A DNA stretch of 64,000 nucleotides from Ashinkailepas kermadecensis. Taxonomy: Eukaryota; Arthropoda; Thecostraca; Neolepadidae. Positions 51,202 to 63,114 of this stretch are shown one piece after another (positions within the stretch are counted from its first letter, which is position 1; each line of letters opens with the position of its first letter). The position numbers and the translations under genes were made by a program. The notes below the pieces were generated by a model, which did not search any database, had not been told where the DNA came from, and was given only the letters and a program-made list of their open reading frames with translations. The stretch is from NCBI GenBank assembly GCA_034440615.1, contig JAOTOM010004747.1, positions 221,001 through 285,000 on the forward strand. Reading direction: 5' to 3'.

Positions 51202-51714
51202 TTGTTGATATAAAGAAAGCGTGAGGGGTAATACTTGAAGATTACTGCAAAATCTGCCCACCCATCCAATTTTTCATAAATAACTCCCAATTTTACCTGT
51301 CGATATACACCATCTTTTGTGTACCTGCTTAGAAATGTCTGGGACATCACTTAAAACAAGAAAAACTAAAAATGGGCAAACGTTTTTTTCTCAAGTTAGA
51401 GGCCATAAAAGTCGAAACATTTTGTAATGTCAGACCACAAAAGTTGGTGCTGATGCACTTCCTGTAAATTTGCAAAAGGGAAGTGTTCATGGCAATACTA
51501 GCAACTTGTTTGATATATATTGTTATGCAATATTGTTTCAAGACCATGCTCGGTCACTGAGGACAACTCAGGTCAAGTTCATGACAGGTCAATGGAACCA
51601 AACTTGTTCAACTGGAAGGTTGTTATAAACACAAATGTTCAGGAAACGTAACTTGTTCAGATACCCCCTGCGTCCCTGGTAGGGGAAGAGGGGCAGTATC
51701 TGAACACTTTGGAC

Positions 51715-51960
51715 ACCATGAACAAATGGCTTAGCTGCTGCTTCTTTTTGGCTGAACCAGTAATTGTACTGTGTCTACCAAATGAAAAAGAGCTATCCAT
51801 GTTCAAACACTTCCTTTTGATGGAAATCCTTTAGCTACTCTCAAACAGTACCTTTAACAGACAATTATTTCATTGTGGTATGTCATATTCCATACATGAA
51901 AATGTGGTTGTGCTGGAATATGAACACTAGATGTGTTGTTTCCAAACATTTTCGTGAATG
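51715..51960. repeat. Second copy of the 48862 repeat
   Basis: GGCTGAACCAGTAATTGTAC and AGCTATCCATGTTCAAACAC match the first copy. Its frame is broken. Confidence 0.7.
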
Positions 51961-52219
51961 GAATATATCTCCTACAGAAATGTTTTACTTCATGACAAAT
52001 CCTAATTTATAGATTTCTGTGGCATTTTCTGATCATAATCCTTGATGCATTTATTAATGAACTGCTCTATATGAGCTGGACAGTGCCAATATGGAAAGTG
52101 CTGATGACTGATAGTGCTTACTTGATTTTCAGTTTTTTTATTGAAGAATATGCACCTGATCTGACAAAGTAGCCAGTATTATGGCTTTGTATGTACTTGT
52201 TGCTCAGGCAATGATCTGA

Positions 52220-52470
52220 ACAGGCCCCAGTGGAATTTTCCTAGTGGTTGCAGGGGCAGATCCAGTAATATCATCAGGGCATTTATCTGGAGGGGCATCA
52301 TTTTCTCAGTTGGGCACCACTAAATGTCCCTGAAGGGATGTCTTCAGGGAAAACCATGTATCCATCCCTCATCAGGGGAGGGGGACAGCCTCTGGCATTG
52401 TTCATTACACATTACCGCTATGTTACCAGGGGTGGGAGTTTGGTTGACCCTGTGCTGACCCTGTTGGCCC
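52220..52470. repeat. Mosaic repeat M, inverted fragment
   Basis: Inverted match to 45640-45880: GGGGCAGATCCAGTAATATC, ACACATTA(C)C and GGGTGGGAGTTTGGTTGACC. Confidence 0.78.
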
Positions 52471-52479
52471 AGCATTGCC

Positions 52480-53060
52480 AATGGACCTAGCTGTCCTGTC
52501 AAAATTTACCTGCAGAGTCCTGGTACAAACAAGTACCTTAAATGCTTGCCATTGAACCAAACAACCAAGTCAAACATGGTATATTTCAGATGAATTGAGG
52601 ATTTATCATTTGGAGGGCACATTTCCTTGAAGGAGTGGCTTTGACTGAACAATTCTTTGAGTGGAGGGGGTACTCTAGTGCCTTTTCACCTCAAAAGGGC
52701 ACCTTTTTCTCTAAAAGTAACAACTTATGCTGAAAAAAATATGTACAGTGGGGGTATGCACCCAATCATTCAAAGAAGGGCCTAGATGGTGCCAATCCCG
52801 GCCGGATTGGCGCCATCTTGCCATGGGAGTGGGCACACGCCTCCAGTGCCCTGTCCCCTGAATCTGCCCCCGGTATATTCGTGAAAAATGCCCCACAAAG
52901 CCTCTGGCACGCTGGTGGATGGCTCAACTGCCCATCTCCATGCAAGAACACGGCAGTGATGATCGGCGAATGTGGCACAGTCTGCGGCGAACGATGGGCG
53001 CAGACATTCCGACATTGCTGCTCAGGTCAGCCACAGATAAATACTAAGCAGCACAAACAA
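52480..53060. other. Intergenic, nothing firm
   Basis: Mixed sequence between repeats. CCCCTGAATCTGCCCCCGGT near 52856 resembles the mosaic repeat edges. Confidence 0.4.
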
Positions 53061-53065
53061 CTAAC

Positions 53066-53503
53066 AGTGTTAAAATAAAGGTTTTTTGTTAGGCATGAGA
53101 TGTTGCTCTGAGTACAGTAAGGTGTCAAAATTCGCCATGGAAACGATGTTGCTTAACTTAACTTATAAGTTCTTCAAGTACAATTTTTGTCTAACAGCAT
53201 ACTCATACCTAATTTAGCATAACTATTTCAGCAATAATGATAAAAATGCCTATATTTATCAACTGATATTGTGTAACAAGCAACATCACAGGTAATCCCT
53301 TTACCTGAACCTGTGCTCAATGATGTTCATGAATCACAATCTGCAAGGGTGGGTGTAAGCAACTTATCAACAAGATACTGTTATAAATTAGATATGAAGA
53401 CTTCATGGACACTCAGCACAAAGCACCATAGGGGTTGGGAGGGATGTAGATTCAGTGTTCAGAAAGTGGTATATTCCACCTTGTTTCACGAAAAATGTGT
53501 CAC
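53066..53503 (+). repeat. Dispersed repeat family R470, copy 2
   Basis: AATTCGCCATGGAAACGATG, AGGTAATCCCTTTACCTGAA, ATGAAGACTTCATGG and AGTGTTCAGAAAGTGGTATA in the family order. Confidence 0.85.
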
Positions 53504-53509
53504 TGTCAG

Positions 53510-54360
53510 TGCATGCATGCCTCACACACGATGTTTGTAATGGTTTCATCATTGCCATCGTCATCCACCAGGTGGGCATAGTGTCCTTCACATACGTCAA
53601 TGCGCACTAGACATGGACAGTTGTGGGGCATATGTCACATTCAACTAAGTCCTGCCCAGTGAACATGTTGATAGTGGCCCGCTTAAGGTGGAGCTTATTT
53701 TTGAACTTTTAAAATATGATCTTCTTACCCTCTCAATTTGTTCATATACATGAAATAAAAATTCAGGCAAAATATGAGCACAATTGAACAGTATTTAGGG
53801 GTAGCTCAATGATGGTAAAATTTCTGATACTCCAAAGCTGTGGCCGCCCTTTTATTTCGCATGCTACTGATAATAGATTAATTCTGTTCATAAATGTATA
53901 ACCCAATTTTAACTATTGAGTAAATTGACACTTTCTCCTATCATCATACACAACATGCAATAATTGTGGTAAAATTAATTAAATATTCATTTTTAAAATA
54001 ACTTTTATGTTATTTATTTATTTTTTATTTATCAGATTGAGTACAAGACTGGGAACACAGATAAATCCTTTAAGTGTGCTAAAACTGTGCTCCATTAAAT
54101 AAATAATTGCAATAGAACTATGTACATACACAATATCTGTTATAATACAAGAGTAAAATGTTCGTTGAGCTAGACAATAAATGCTAAAATGAGATGTAGA
54201 GCTGACCAGGGAACACTTATCACTATATCATCAAAAAGTAAACACTGTACATAGGTGTATCACAGAACACTATTTGAAAATAAAAACGAAGTTATCACAG
54301 GCTTTGCAGAAAATCACAGACATAATGTGTGTGTAAACATGTTATAATTCCATTGTTTTA
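53510..54360. other. AT-rich intergenic DNA
   Basis: Includes a TTATTTATTTATTTTTTATT run at 54010-54030 resembling the LINE tail at 49655, which may be another LINE 3' end. No gene seen. Confidence 0.4.
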
Positions 54361-54366
54361 CTGATA

Positions 54367-55474
54367 ATGCAAATTTTCCATGAATTTATATTCCAGACAT
54401 GCTTAGACTTGTTTACTGTTTGGACTCATTGGACTGACTATGCTGATAACTGGTGCAGTGTTCCAAGTGTGTATGGAAGTCAAATCTTCTCCCGAGGTTC
54501 CACTCTTCAAATGCTTCCAGGAATACTGGGATTCATAGACACAGCCAATTATGAACCAGGGATTGCAGCTGATGACGTAGCAAGTTTAGTGGAAGACGTA
54601 AAGCAAAGCACTATCGATTATGCCAACAAGCATCTTGAACAGACAGCCGAGAGATGATTATAAAGAATTCTTGGAAATTGTGATTGTCTTTCTCGGTGCT
54701 GCTCCTGCCAGAGTAGTGCGATTCATGTCACCCGGAGCAATGCACCACGCCCGCTGGATGTCCAAAGTCATATACATTCTCTAGATCCAGATGTTCAAGG
54801 CTCAATTCAAACTGACCCCTGCAGAAAAGAGAGGATTACGCGATGTGTATGTATTCGCAGTACGTGTCTACCTGAAAGCCTGGGTCTCTGCACCTCAAGC
54901 ATCAGGTGCTCCTTACAGTGACCTGCTGCTGCTGAAGTCACTGCTTGAATACTCATCAATCCATCCAGCCATCTCAAAGTCAACATCATGCAAGTTTTCC
55001 AATCACTTGTGGTACTTGTCACAGGAACTTGTTAGCTTGGCTTTCTTCGACAGTCGGGTCAGTTCGTCAACCAAGAGACTGATGGTGAATGCCATGAAGA
55101 ATAAAGAAGACCAAGATCAGGATCATTCCAAGCGAATCACTGTTGCTCTTGATTCATTCAAGGACAAAAACTTGGAAGATTTCGTGACAGGAAGGTCAAT
55201 GAAACTTATGCGAATGATGGAACTTCCAGATGGATTTATCGCGGTTGATACGTACTTGTGGCATGACAGAGACGACTACAAGCAGGCTGCAGAAAGAGTC
55301 AACTCTCTAAAAGTTGTAAATGACCACGCTGAACGTGGCGTGGCACTCATTCAGGAGTACAGTGGGTTGATAACCCGTGATGAAACGCAGCTGCAATTCC
55401 TGCTGCAAGTTGTCGAGGACCATCGCAGAATGTACCCTGAAAGCAGAAAACAGACACTGTCCGGGATGTCATGA
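54367..55474 (+). pseudogene. Broken uncharacterised gene, probably repeat-borne
   Basis: Two frames form one protein. 54367-54654 reads SQIFSRGSTLQMLPGILGFI and DTANYEPGIAADD. After a frameshift near 54650, translation continues as RDDYKEFLEIVIVFLGAAPA and SPGAMHHARWMSKVIYIL to an in-frame TAG at 54784-54786. It then stays open from 54787 to 55474 (FKLTPAEKRGLRDVYVFAVR, FSNHLWYLSQELVSLAFFD, ERGVALIQEYSGL). The combined length is about 365 residues, rich in helices. The style (HHARWM..IY, NHLWYLS.ELV..AFFD) recalls uncharacterised multi-copy proteins of invertebrate genomes, but I cannot name a domain. Two breaks make it a pseudogene unless the assembly is wrong. Confidence 0.65.
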
Positions 55475-55799
55475 AAATAATAAATTTGGGGTTTGCTGGA
55501 CATTGTCAGACTGATACTATGAACTATGTCAGAAACTGAACAAATAATTCACTATTAACGTATTCAAAAATAAATACTGTGTTCAAGTGTGTTGTTTAAA
55601 ATATATTAAGATATAGTCTGATATACTCGTAATTCGTTGAATTTTTTACTTTCCATAATCTTTGAGGCCCATAACCCCTAAACATAAGAATTTAGTGCTC
55701 AAACTTTTTATACAGTGTTTCTATATTATAAGGAACAAATTAAGGGGGTAAGACTTTCAAAAATAAAATAAAAATGTTTTTTTTAAGTTGTTTAAGCTC

Positions 55800-57080
55800 C
55801 ATCTTAGGCTTGCTGTCAGCTGGAGGGGGGGGGGGTGGAATATCCGCTCATGCCAAGATGCAGCCGACATTTAACCGACGTGGGGCCGACGTCGGAAAGA
55901 TGCCGGGCCGCTGTTGGGGTGATAACGACTCTGTGTCGGCTGGGGAGTAATGTGTCGGACAACAGCCCGACGTTGGCTGGCCTCTTCTGATTTGCTGAAC
56001 TCAACTCGACATATGTTGATATTCCAGGTTAGTTTACCGATGTCGAGCTGAGAGCGACCGGATGTCGGCATGCCACTTACGAGATGCAGAGCTCGTCCGG
56101 ACACATGCCGACGGCGGGCCGACATCGGCATGCTTACTGGGTGTCCACCTCCGTGTCGTGTTTTTGGCGCCAGCTGGCTGAACATCCGACGTAAATCAAA
56201 TCTGCGTCTTTCCCGAGTGCTGTGCACGCCGATGTGCACCGGGAAGTGGGCGGGAACGGTGCTGCACCAGCACTCAGCAGCCGTCTGACGCTCGGCCGAC
56301 TGGGACGGCGGGGGCACCGCTGCTACTCGACCACGCCGTCGGGACGGCTGACGGCGGTGACTGACGGCGGTGGCTGACGCTCGGCCGACTGGGACGGCGG
56401 GGGCACCGCTGCTACTCGACCACGCCGTCGGGACGGCTGACGGCGGTGACTGACGGCGGGGCTGACGCTCGGCCGACTGGGACGGCGGGGCACCCCTGTC
56501 TTGACCAGCCGTCGGGAGGGGCCTCCTGCCACATCTGCTGCTCATGATAATGACACCAAACGGGAGTCGAGATACAGGCTGGAAGGTGTTCTGTTCTATC
56601 CTTGCCACTCGGCGTACGCTGTTTTGCTGGCATGAACTCGTGTAGGCAAAGGCCTCGTCCATTTTCCCACTGTTCAAGCCGTGCAGGATGCTGAGGACAG
56701 CAAATGAATGACATCGCCGTGACCTGGCTCGTGGTTAGTGGCGTCGAGTATCGCCGGCTGGTCGCCAGTCTTAATTTGAGCTCAGTCTGCTGGAAGCAGA
56801 CTGCTGCAGGCCCTTTCCCTTATGGAAAGGTAGTGCCCCTCCGGCCGGGGAAGGCACCCCCTCAGGAACACTATGGTGAATCCTCCCCACCCTATGGTCA
56901 ACAGATTTGTTAGCCATAAACGCATCTCATATAAAAATGCGCCCCACTTTGACGAAAAGCTGCCTCTTCAGTATGCTCCAGTGTACCCCTCCCGCACTTA
57001 GCGAATTTTTCCGTCGAAGCCACCACTCCGAGGAAATGTACCACTTCCCCAATGATATTACTGGATCCACCCCTGCTAAG
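55800..57080. repeat. Mosaic repeat M, copy 2 (part inverted)
   Basis: 55800-56300 is inverted relative to copy 1 while 56535-56750 is collinear, so one copy has undergone an internal inversion. GGCATGAACTCGTG and GCTGAGGACAGCAAATGAAT mark the collinear part. Confidence 0.78.
56287..56515. repeat. Tandem repeat, about 87 bp, three units, inside mosaic repeat M
   Basis: Units contain TGACGCTCGGCCGACTGGGA, CGGCGGGGGCACCGCTGCTA and ACGCCGTCGGGACGGCTGAC. The third unit is shortened. Confidence 0.9.
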
Positions 57081-57089
57081 TGTAACGTT

Positions 57090-57920
57090 GCGGGCTTAAA
57101 ATGTTTATTAAGTCCGTGTTCGGAATTCAACACTTGTTTAAACAGGTCCAAATACACGTGCCGTATTCCGAAGACCACTGTTCAGTTCGGGGAACACACG
57201 GAAAATCGCCTGTGTTGTTTACCGAACACTTGGAACCCAATACATACGGTATTTAATACATTTGAGCGCAGTAAAACATGATTATACACACTCCCAAGGC
57301 TTCTCTGTAGCTGTTGATGTACAAGTTATTAATATACACTAAAATACCGGTGTAATTGAGAAAAAAAAAGTTTTCGAGGTCACTTCCTTACAGTTGTGTT
57401 AAGCCGACCGCCCTTGAAAGCCTGAAAACGGTGCTCGCGGACTTCGGTAGACCCAAACACAAAGGATCGGTACCACTGCGCGATCGGAACTTCGTTTTTC
57501 AGCAGAGAAAGGTTCATTGTTTGCTGTCATCTTTTAGTTATTTACGCGCCGGACGGGACACTGTAGACGTGCAAAGATAGGTGTTCGGGAAACAGAACAT
57601 GTTCGGATGCCAGCTGATTCTCTCCAGATTCTCTTCCCCTAGTTCCATTAGATTTGCAACATGCATTATTTGGGTTGTTAACTATGCATGCAGTGCGCGA
57701 TGCATGATCTAGCATTTTCTGTAAATGTCTATTTTAGGCCCCATATGAAATTTTCAGGAAAAATGCTGTAGAAACATTTCTGAACATGATTGAAATGATG
57801 AGCGAGTCATTCCTGTGGCAAAGGTGTGGTTTTAAGTTCGGAATAAACTAGGTGTTGTGCGGTGGCATGGGTACCTAGGATTTGTGCTAGGGGGTCAAAT
57901 GGATTTGAAGGGTTCCCACC
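57090..57920. other. Intergenic, third fragment of the 48862 repeat
   Basis: 57295-57390 matches 49080-49165 (GTAGCTGTTG, GTACAAG, TGCAATTG/TGTAATTG). No gene seen. Confidence 0.5.
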
Positions 57921-57925
57921 CAGTG

Positions 57926-58360
57926 TCAAAATATTTTTTTTCGTTAGGTGTGATGTCGAAACGAGTACAGTAGGATGCCAAAATTCGCCATGGAAACGAT
58001 GTCCATTTATATAACTTATAAACAGCATAATCATGTGTGTACCTTTTTCCTTTGTTTTGAGACACCTAATTTAGGGGTAACTATTTTAGCGATAATGATA
58101 TATAATACCTATCCTTATCAATGTATATTGTATAACACCACACCATAGGTAATCCTGGATTTGTGCTAAGAGATGTTCATGCATCAAAATCTGCAATGGA
58201 AAGCATCAGCATGCCACTTATCAACAAGATATTGTTATTATATATGAAGACCTCATAACGACTCATCACGAAGCACGATGTCGATACTCCATCGGGAGGG
58301 ATGGCAATTCAGTGTTCAGAAAGTGGTACTTTCCACCCTATTTCATGAATAATTTATAAC
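57926..58360 (+). repeat. Dispersed repeat family R470, copy 3
   Basis: GTGTGATGTCGAAACGAGTA, AATTCGCCATGGAAACGATG, ATGAAGACCTCATAACGACT and GAAGCACGATGTCGATACTC follow the family order. Confidence 0.87.
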
Positions 58361-58369
58361 TGTTTTCAC

Positions 58370-59330
58370 CTACCCTCATTTTTTAAAAAGGCCTCAGATT
58401 TTGACCACTATTTTTCAAGACCATTTTTTATTTTCAAGTCAGATAATTAGTGACCAAGCTGATTGTCTTGTGGGTGGGGGGGGGGGAAATCTACCACCAT
58501 CATTTCTTAGTCCAATCTTGTTCAAATGTCTTCCTTTTGGTATGCCTTGATAAGTCACCTCACACTGCTGAAATTACACCTGTGCAAATCACTTACAACG
58601 TAAACATACAATTTTTATGTTTCAGGTATTCCAGTTAATAATTATTGGTCCCCAAAACTCCAATGTTTGTGCATGTGTACATAGCACATATGAACCTTTA
58701 ATATTGGGCTCATTTGCCACACTTCATGCAATTGTCTGGTTCCTGCTAGTCCTGCATTTTGCAAGTTGCTGCCACATGATAGTCTTGTGCCATATTTGCT
58801 GTGTGGAATACTTTGTATGGGGTTTTGCTGGGAAAATTTGATTGATTCAATTTGACTCCTGGTTCTCTTCATCCCACATTTTCTGGTGGTTAAGAAATCT
58901 GGATACCTGTTGAGATTTGATGCACGGACCTGGCAGATTTTTGAGACCCTGGTTTTAGAGTTTGGTTGCTTTTTCTTGTGTAAAACAACTTACAATTCAT
59001 TGAAGGGGAAAAAGTTAGACAAGGCCAGTTGCCTAAGATGATCTTGAAAGGCTGTCAGCTTGTGCAGATTGTTAACAAGCATCTTAAAATGTCAAACTTC
59101 CATAATTTCAACATACTTGATATTTATAGCAGTAAAAACTATGATCTTGATCGTTTCCACTAAACACGCCCCTGATTAGGCATCATAGCTTGGTGACCTT
59201 AGGTCGCAGAAAGTTAATATATGTACATGTGGTATAAACAAGATGTGCAAGCAGCTGTGTCAATGTTCACACATATGCAGCAACTTTTTCTTGGGTTATC
59301 ACTGGAAAACTGTGTGGTGGTATCAGTGAT
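58370..59330. other. Intergenic, nothing recognised
   Basis: AT-rich with short frames and a G-run at 58475-58487. Confidence 0.4.
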
Positions 59331-59331
59331 A

Positions 59332-59852
59332 AATTATTCGTGAAATAGGGTGGAATATACCACTTTCTGAACACTCAATTGACATCCTTCTCCAAGAAGT
59401 ATCGACATCCTGCTTCTTGATACATGATTATGAGGTCTTCATGTCTCCTTTCTGACAGTATCTCATTGATAAGTAGCATGTGCATGCTCTCGATCAGGAA
59501 TGGTGATACACGAACATTTCGCAATGCATTTAATTGCATTTTGCAACATTCGCAATGCATTGCATTGCAAAATGTAATTGCAGGTAAAGGAATTACCTAT
59601 AATCTGATATGGCATGCAATACCAGTTTATAGCATAGTTATTATTCTCCCTATCCCGACAATAGCTCTTATTAAATTATGAATCTCAAAACAAATGATAA
59701 AGATACCATCATAAGTACCTACACCATTGGCTCAAATTTGCGTCTGAAGATATCAAAAGCATTTTAAATTACACTAATTCCATGGCAAATTTCGACATCC
59801 TACTGTGCTCGTTTCGACATCTCACACCTAACGAAGAACCAATATTTTAGCC
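59332..59852 (-). repeat. Dispersed repeat family R470, copy 4 (inverted, with internal insertion)
   Basis: GGTGGAATATACCACTTTCT, AAGTATCGACATCCTGCTTC, TGAGGTCTTCATGTCTCC and CATGGCAAATTTCGACATCC are the complements of the family blocks. A GCAATGCATT-rich insertion sits at 59519-59582. Confidence 0.85.
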
Positions 59853-59960
59853 CTGGGTGGTATGCACCACCTCTGTATCTGCTGTGTAAAGTTACCATTA
59901 TATATGCAAGGTAAAATCTGGTAACCTTTGTTTCAGGATTACAGGAAGTACTAGTCAATT

Positions 59961-59990
59961 CTGGCTCAATCTCTCCAGAGATTGAGCCAG
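59961..59990. other. Perfect 30-bp palindrome
   Basis: CTGGCTCAATCTCT, two-base loop CC, AGAGATTGAGCCAG. It lies about 330 bp upstream of the ZIP7 start exon. Confidence 0.93.
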
Positions 59991-60320
59991 TTTAGTTTCA
60001 CCTCTGCAAGGTGTAGCAAGTGCCTGGAGCTTAACTAAGAAATTTTTATTTCCACCACCCCTTGAGATAACAAAATCAATTTCTGAAAACCTAAGGTAGA
60101 ACAGTACATCTGTGTGGTAATTGACCATACAAACACTCAGAGCCAACAGCAAAAAGTGTTCATGCACTGATGAGTATATGTCTCCATCCACACTTAGAAA
60201 CTGTGGTCACCCATGACACATGTTGGTGTGAAAGGTGTCTGTAATGTTTGTCTCATTTGCAGCTTTCTTCAGCACATTTTATAGCTTCAGGTTTCTCCTT
60301 AACAGGTGGCTCATTACTCG

Positions 60321-61410
60321 ATGACAATGGATAAGAGGAGACTGACAGTGAACTGTGCTATTGGCCTAACGTTTTTGATAATTATATTCAGTTTCCCAAC
60401 ACTGGTAACAAGCCATGGTCACAGTCATGATGAGGAGTTCCACTCCCATGAAGAAGTGCCATCTTTCAAGTATTCACGTGAGGCAAATTTGCATAGTCAC
60501 CATGGCCAAGATCATGACCACCATGGTCACAGTCATGGTCACGAGCACCACGGTCACAGCCACGGCCACGAGGAAGCGCCTTCTTTCAAGTACACTCTGG
60601 AGGCTAACATCCCAGCTGAACAGCTAGCAGAGGAGGCACGTCTAGTCCACGATGAGTTCCGTGTGCACACAGAGCGGCGCAGCGGCGGACGCACCACACA
60701 GGAGACCACATCTCTCTGGATGAACGCCATCGGCTCCACGCTGCTGGTGAGCGCGGCGCCCTTCTTCGTCCTCTTCCTGATCCCGCTGGACAACAGCGAG
60801 GCGTCGCAGCCACTTCTCAAAGTGTTCCTGAGCTTCGCCGCCGGCGGCCTGCTGGGCGACGCGTTCCTGCACCTGATCCCGCACGCGCAGCTGGCCATGT
60901 CGGAGCAGTCGGACACCGGCGCGGGCCACGGCCACTCGCACGACAGCCACGGCCACTCGCACGGACCGGACGGCCACTCGCACGACATGAGCGTCGGCCT
61001 GTGGGTGCTGGCCGGCATCATCGCCTTCCTGATGGTCGAGAAGTTCGTGCGCATTGTCAAGGGTGACCACGGCCATAGCCACGGTCATGCGCTTAGCGAC
61101 CACTCGAATCCGACGAAAACAACACCCGAAGGCGACAAGAAAAATGTCTCGGAACGCACAAGTGTTGCCGGTCCCAAGACTCCCAGGGGTGGTGAGAAAA
61201 AGACAGTCAAATCAATTTCAGGTGATGAAGGGAGTAATGCAGCTGAATGTAAGTCAAGTAACGATGAAGCTAAGGTAGTTGAACACAGCGATGATGAGAG
61301 CAAACAGAAACAAAAGAAGAAATCTTCTGACACACGAGCCAAAGATGACGATAAGGTCACAGATAAAGCTGAGAAGATAGAACAGGATGCCAGCACTGCT
61401 TCACACCAAG
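60321..61410 (+). CDS. SLC39A7: Zinc transporter ZIP7/Catsup, first coding exon
   Basis: SLC39A7 (Drosophila Catsup) releases zinc from the endoplasmic reticulum or Golgi into the cytosol. An AG at 60304-60305 after a pyrimidine run (TTTCTCCTTAACAG) suggests a non-coding exon upstream. ATGs at 60321 and 60327 are in frame; the latter has the better context (ACAATGG). Order of parts: signal peptide or first hydrophobic segment ([18 protein letters not shown]), long His-rich luminal region with [18 protein letters not shown], membrane segments around [38 protein letters not shown] and [18 protein letters not shown], then a His-rich and highly charged cytosolic loop. The donor CAAG/GTCAGG at 61411 is phase 1 and fits exon 2. 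Reading on to the stop at 61457 would remove the zinc-pathway segments. Catsup is about 450 residues, so roughly the first 80 percent is here with exon 2. Confidence 0.92.
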
Positions 61411-62531
61411 GTCAGGCATGCACCGCGCTGGTGAAGTGTATGCCAACCAGGCAATAATCTATTGATAACCATCTGTTATACTCAGTGTACTGATACTATT
61501 TTTTCCTTGAGGGGAAACTGTGTTGTGATGACGCCATGGCCTGCGAATGTGATGTCTAAATATTGGCAATATGCCATGCATAAAATGATGCCTAAATGTG
61601 AAGAAAAAGAGCCGTTGATAGACATATGACATTCATGACCTCATTACAACGAATGACACTAGTTCACCCTTGCCACGCGCACCCCTTTCGCCACCTTCCA
61701 GGGTGCAAGTGTTGTTGTGACCTCCTGGCGTTTCAAACTGAGAGCTAGCAACATGAAGCAAAGACCAGCCTGTTTCATGTTCTTGTATTACGTCATATGA
61801 CATGACGTCTTCAGATCTTTTTGTGCCATTTGCCAATCAGTAGCGCACTGACGCTAGTTGTTTTTCTGTGGTGGCGAAAAATCCGTGGAGTTCCCCCCCC
61901 CCTACCGTCACCCTCGCAATAGTGAGGGTTAATCTGGTAACCCATTGTAGTTATATGTTGTCATAACATAAAAGTATATTCAGAAAGCCAAAGCCTTCGG
62001 CTGAAAATGCGTTAGGCGGGCGGCGGGGAGCACTCGAGCACGCTGAAGGGGGCGCCTTTTCCACTCGAGCACGCTGAAGGGGGCGCCTATTCCACTCGAG
62101 CACTCTGAAGGGGGCGCCTTTTCCACTCGAGCACGCTGAAGGGGGCGCCTTTTCCACTCGAGCACGCTGAAGGGGGCGCCTTTTCCACTCGAGCACGCTG
62201 AAGGGGGCGCCTTTTCCACTCGAGCACGCTGAAGGGCCGAGCACGCTGAGGGGGGCCTTTTCCACTCAGGGGCGCCTATTCCTCTCCGATGGACTCCACT
62301 GTCTCAAAAAATCCAAAGAGGTGGGGGTGACCTCCAGCCGTCCGGATGGGGGGGGTGCACCTCCAGCCGTCCCGGATGGGCGCCAGCTTCCATGGAGGAA
62401 CACGTGCCCCCCCCCCTCCCCGTGTATCCGCCCCGGCTAAGGATATGCGAATCTGATGCAGCATTGCATTTTATTCACTGCACGCAGTTCTATGTAAAGA
62501 GGACTTGGTCAGGAGGATATTGTGTTTTCAG
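61411..62531. other. SLC39A7: ZIP7 intron 1
   Basis: Bounded by the GTCAGG donor and TGTTTTCAG acceptor. Contains a piggyBac-like terminus near 61860-61935 (GTGAGGGTTAA at its edge, related to the MITE at 6374) and a 31-bp VNTR. Confidence 0.7.
62025..62250. repeat. SLC39A7: Minisatellite, 31 bp, in ZIP7 intron 1
   Basis: About seven units with CACTCGAGCACGCTGAAGGG and GGCGCCTTTTC. Sequence variants (GCCTATTCC, CACTCTGAAG) and truncated units occur at the right end. Confidence 0.95.
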
Positions 62532-62633
62532 AGATAAAGGTTGCTGGGTATCTGAACCTGGCTGCCGATTTCACACATAACTTCACGGATGGTCTGGCAA
62601 TCGGAGCGTCCTATCTGGCGGGACATTCCATTG
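62532..62633 (+). CDS. SLC39A7: Zinc transporter ZIP7/Catsup, second coding exon
   Basis: The acceptor TGTTTTCAG is followed by AG completing a split GAG codon, then [20 protein letters not shown] and [24 protein letters not shown] is the metal-binding signature of membrane segment IV in this subfamily. The donor TTG/GTGAGT leaves phase 1. The HEVPHE exon should follow, but I did not find it before the window ends, so the gene is cut by the right edge. Confidence 0.95.
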
Positions 62634-63110
62634 GTGAGTGGCAAACGCTCGGCTGTCGTGTACTGAGAGTATTAGCACCCATGTGGACTGCGTTGAATGG
62701 GTTGTCTGCTTATCATACTCAGCATGTAGTGCCACACCTTTTTGGCTTTAGACTGCTGGATAGCTGCATGACCACTGCAGTCGATGCACCACCAAACTCC
62801 AAGACTGCTGGATATTTTGGCGCAGACATAATCACCACGAACCGTTGCATCATTTTGTCATCTTCTTTTGGATCTCTTGTGTCGGACCGAGTTTTCCCCA
62901 CTTTGATGGTGTCGAGATATTTTGCGTACCAAGCTCGACAACACGGTAATTCGCGATTTGATGTTATCTGAAGTCTACACTAAATTAAAACATTTGTGCT
63001 CGCTCTTTCCATCGCATTTGCGTACTCTGAACGAAGTTAATTACTTGGTTTGATGTTGGCAGTAATGTACCGAATGCCATTGCGCTGTTCAATCTAACGG
63101 CAGGAATTTC
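62634..63110. other. SLC39A7: Start of ZIP7 intron 2
   Basis: Intronic by splice logic. I searched for the HEVPHE-type exon and did not see it. Confidence 0.5.
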
Positions 63111-63114
63111 CTCC

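Noticed and set aside
61411..61457. Stop codon at 61455-61457 as the end of ZIP7
   Set aside because: The donor at 61411 joins in phase to the [10 protein letters not shown] exon at 62532. Stopping here would lose the zinc pathway.
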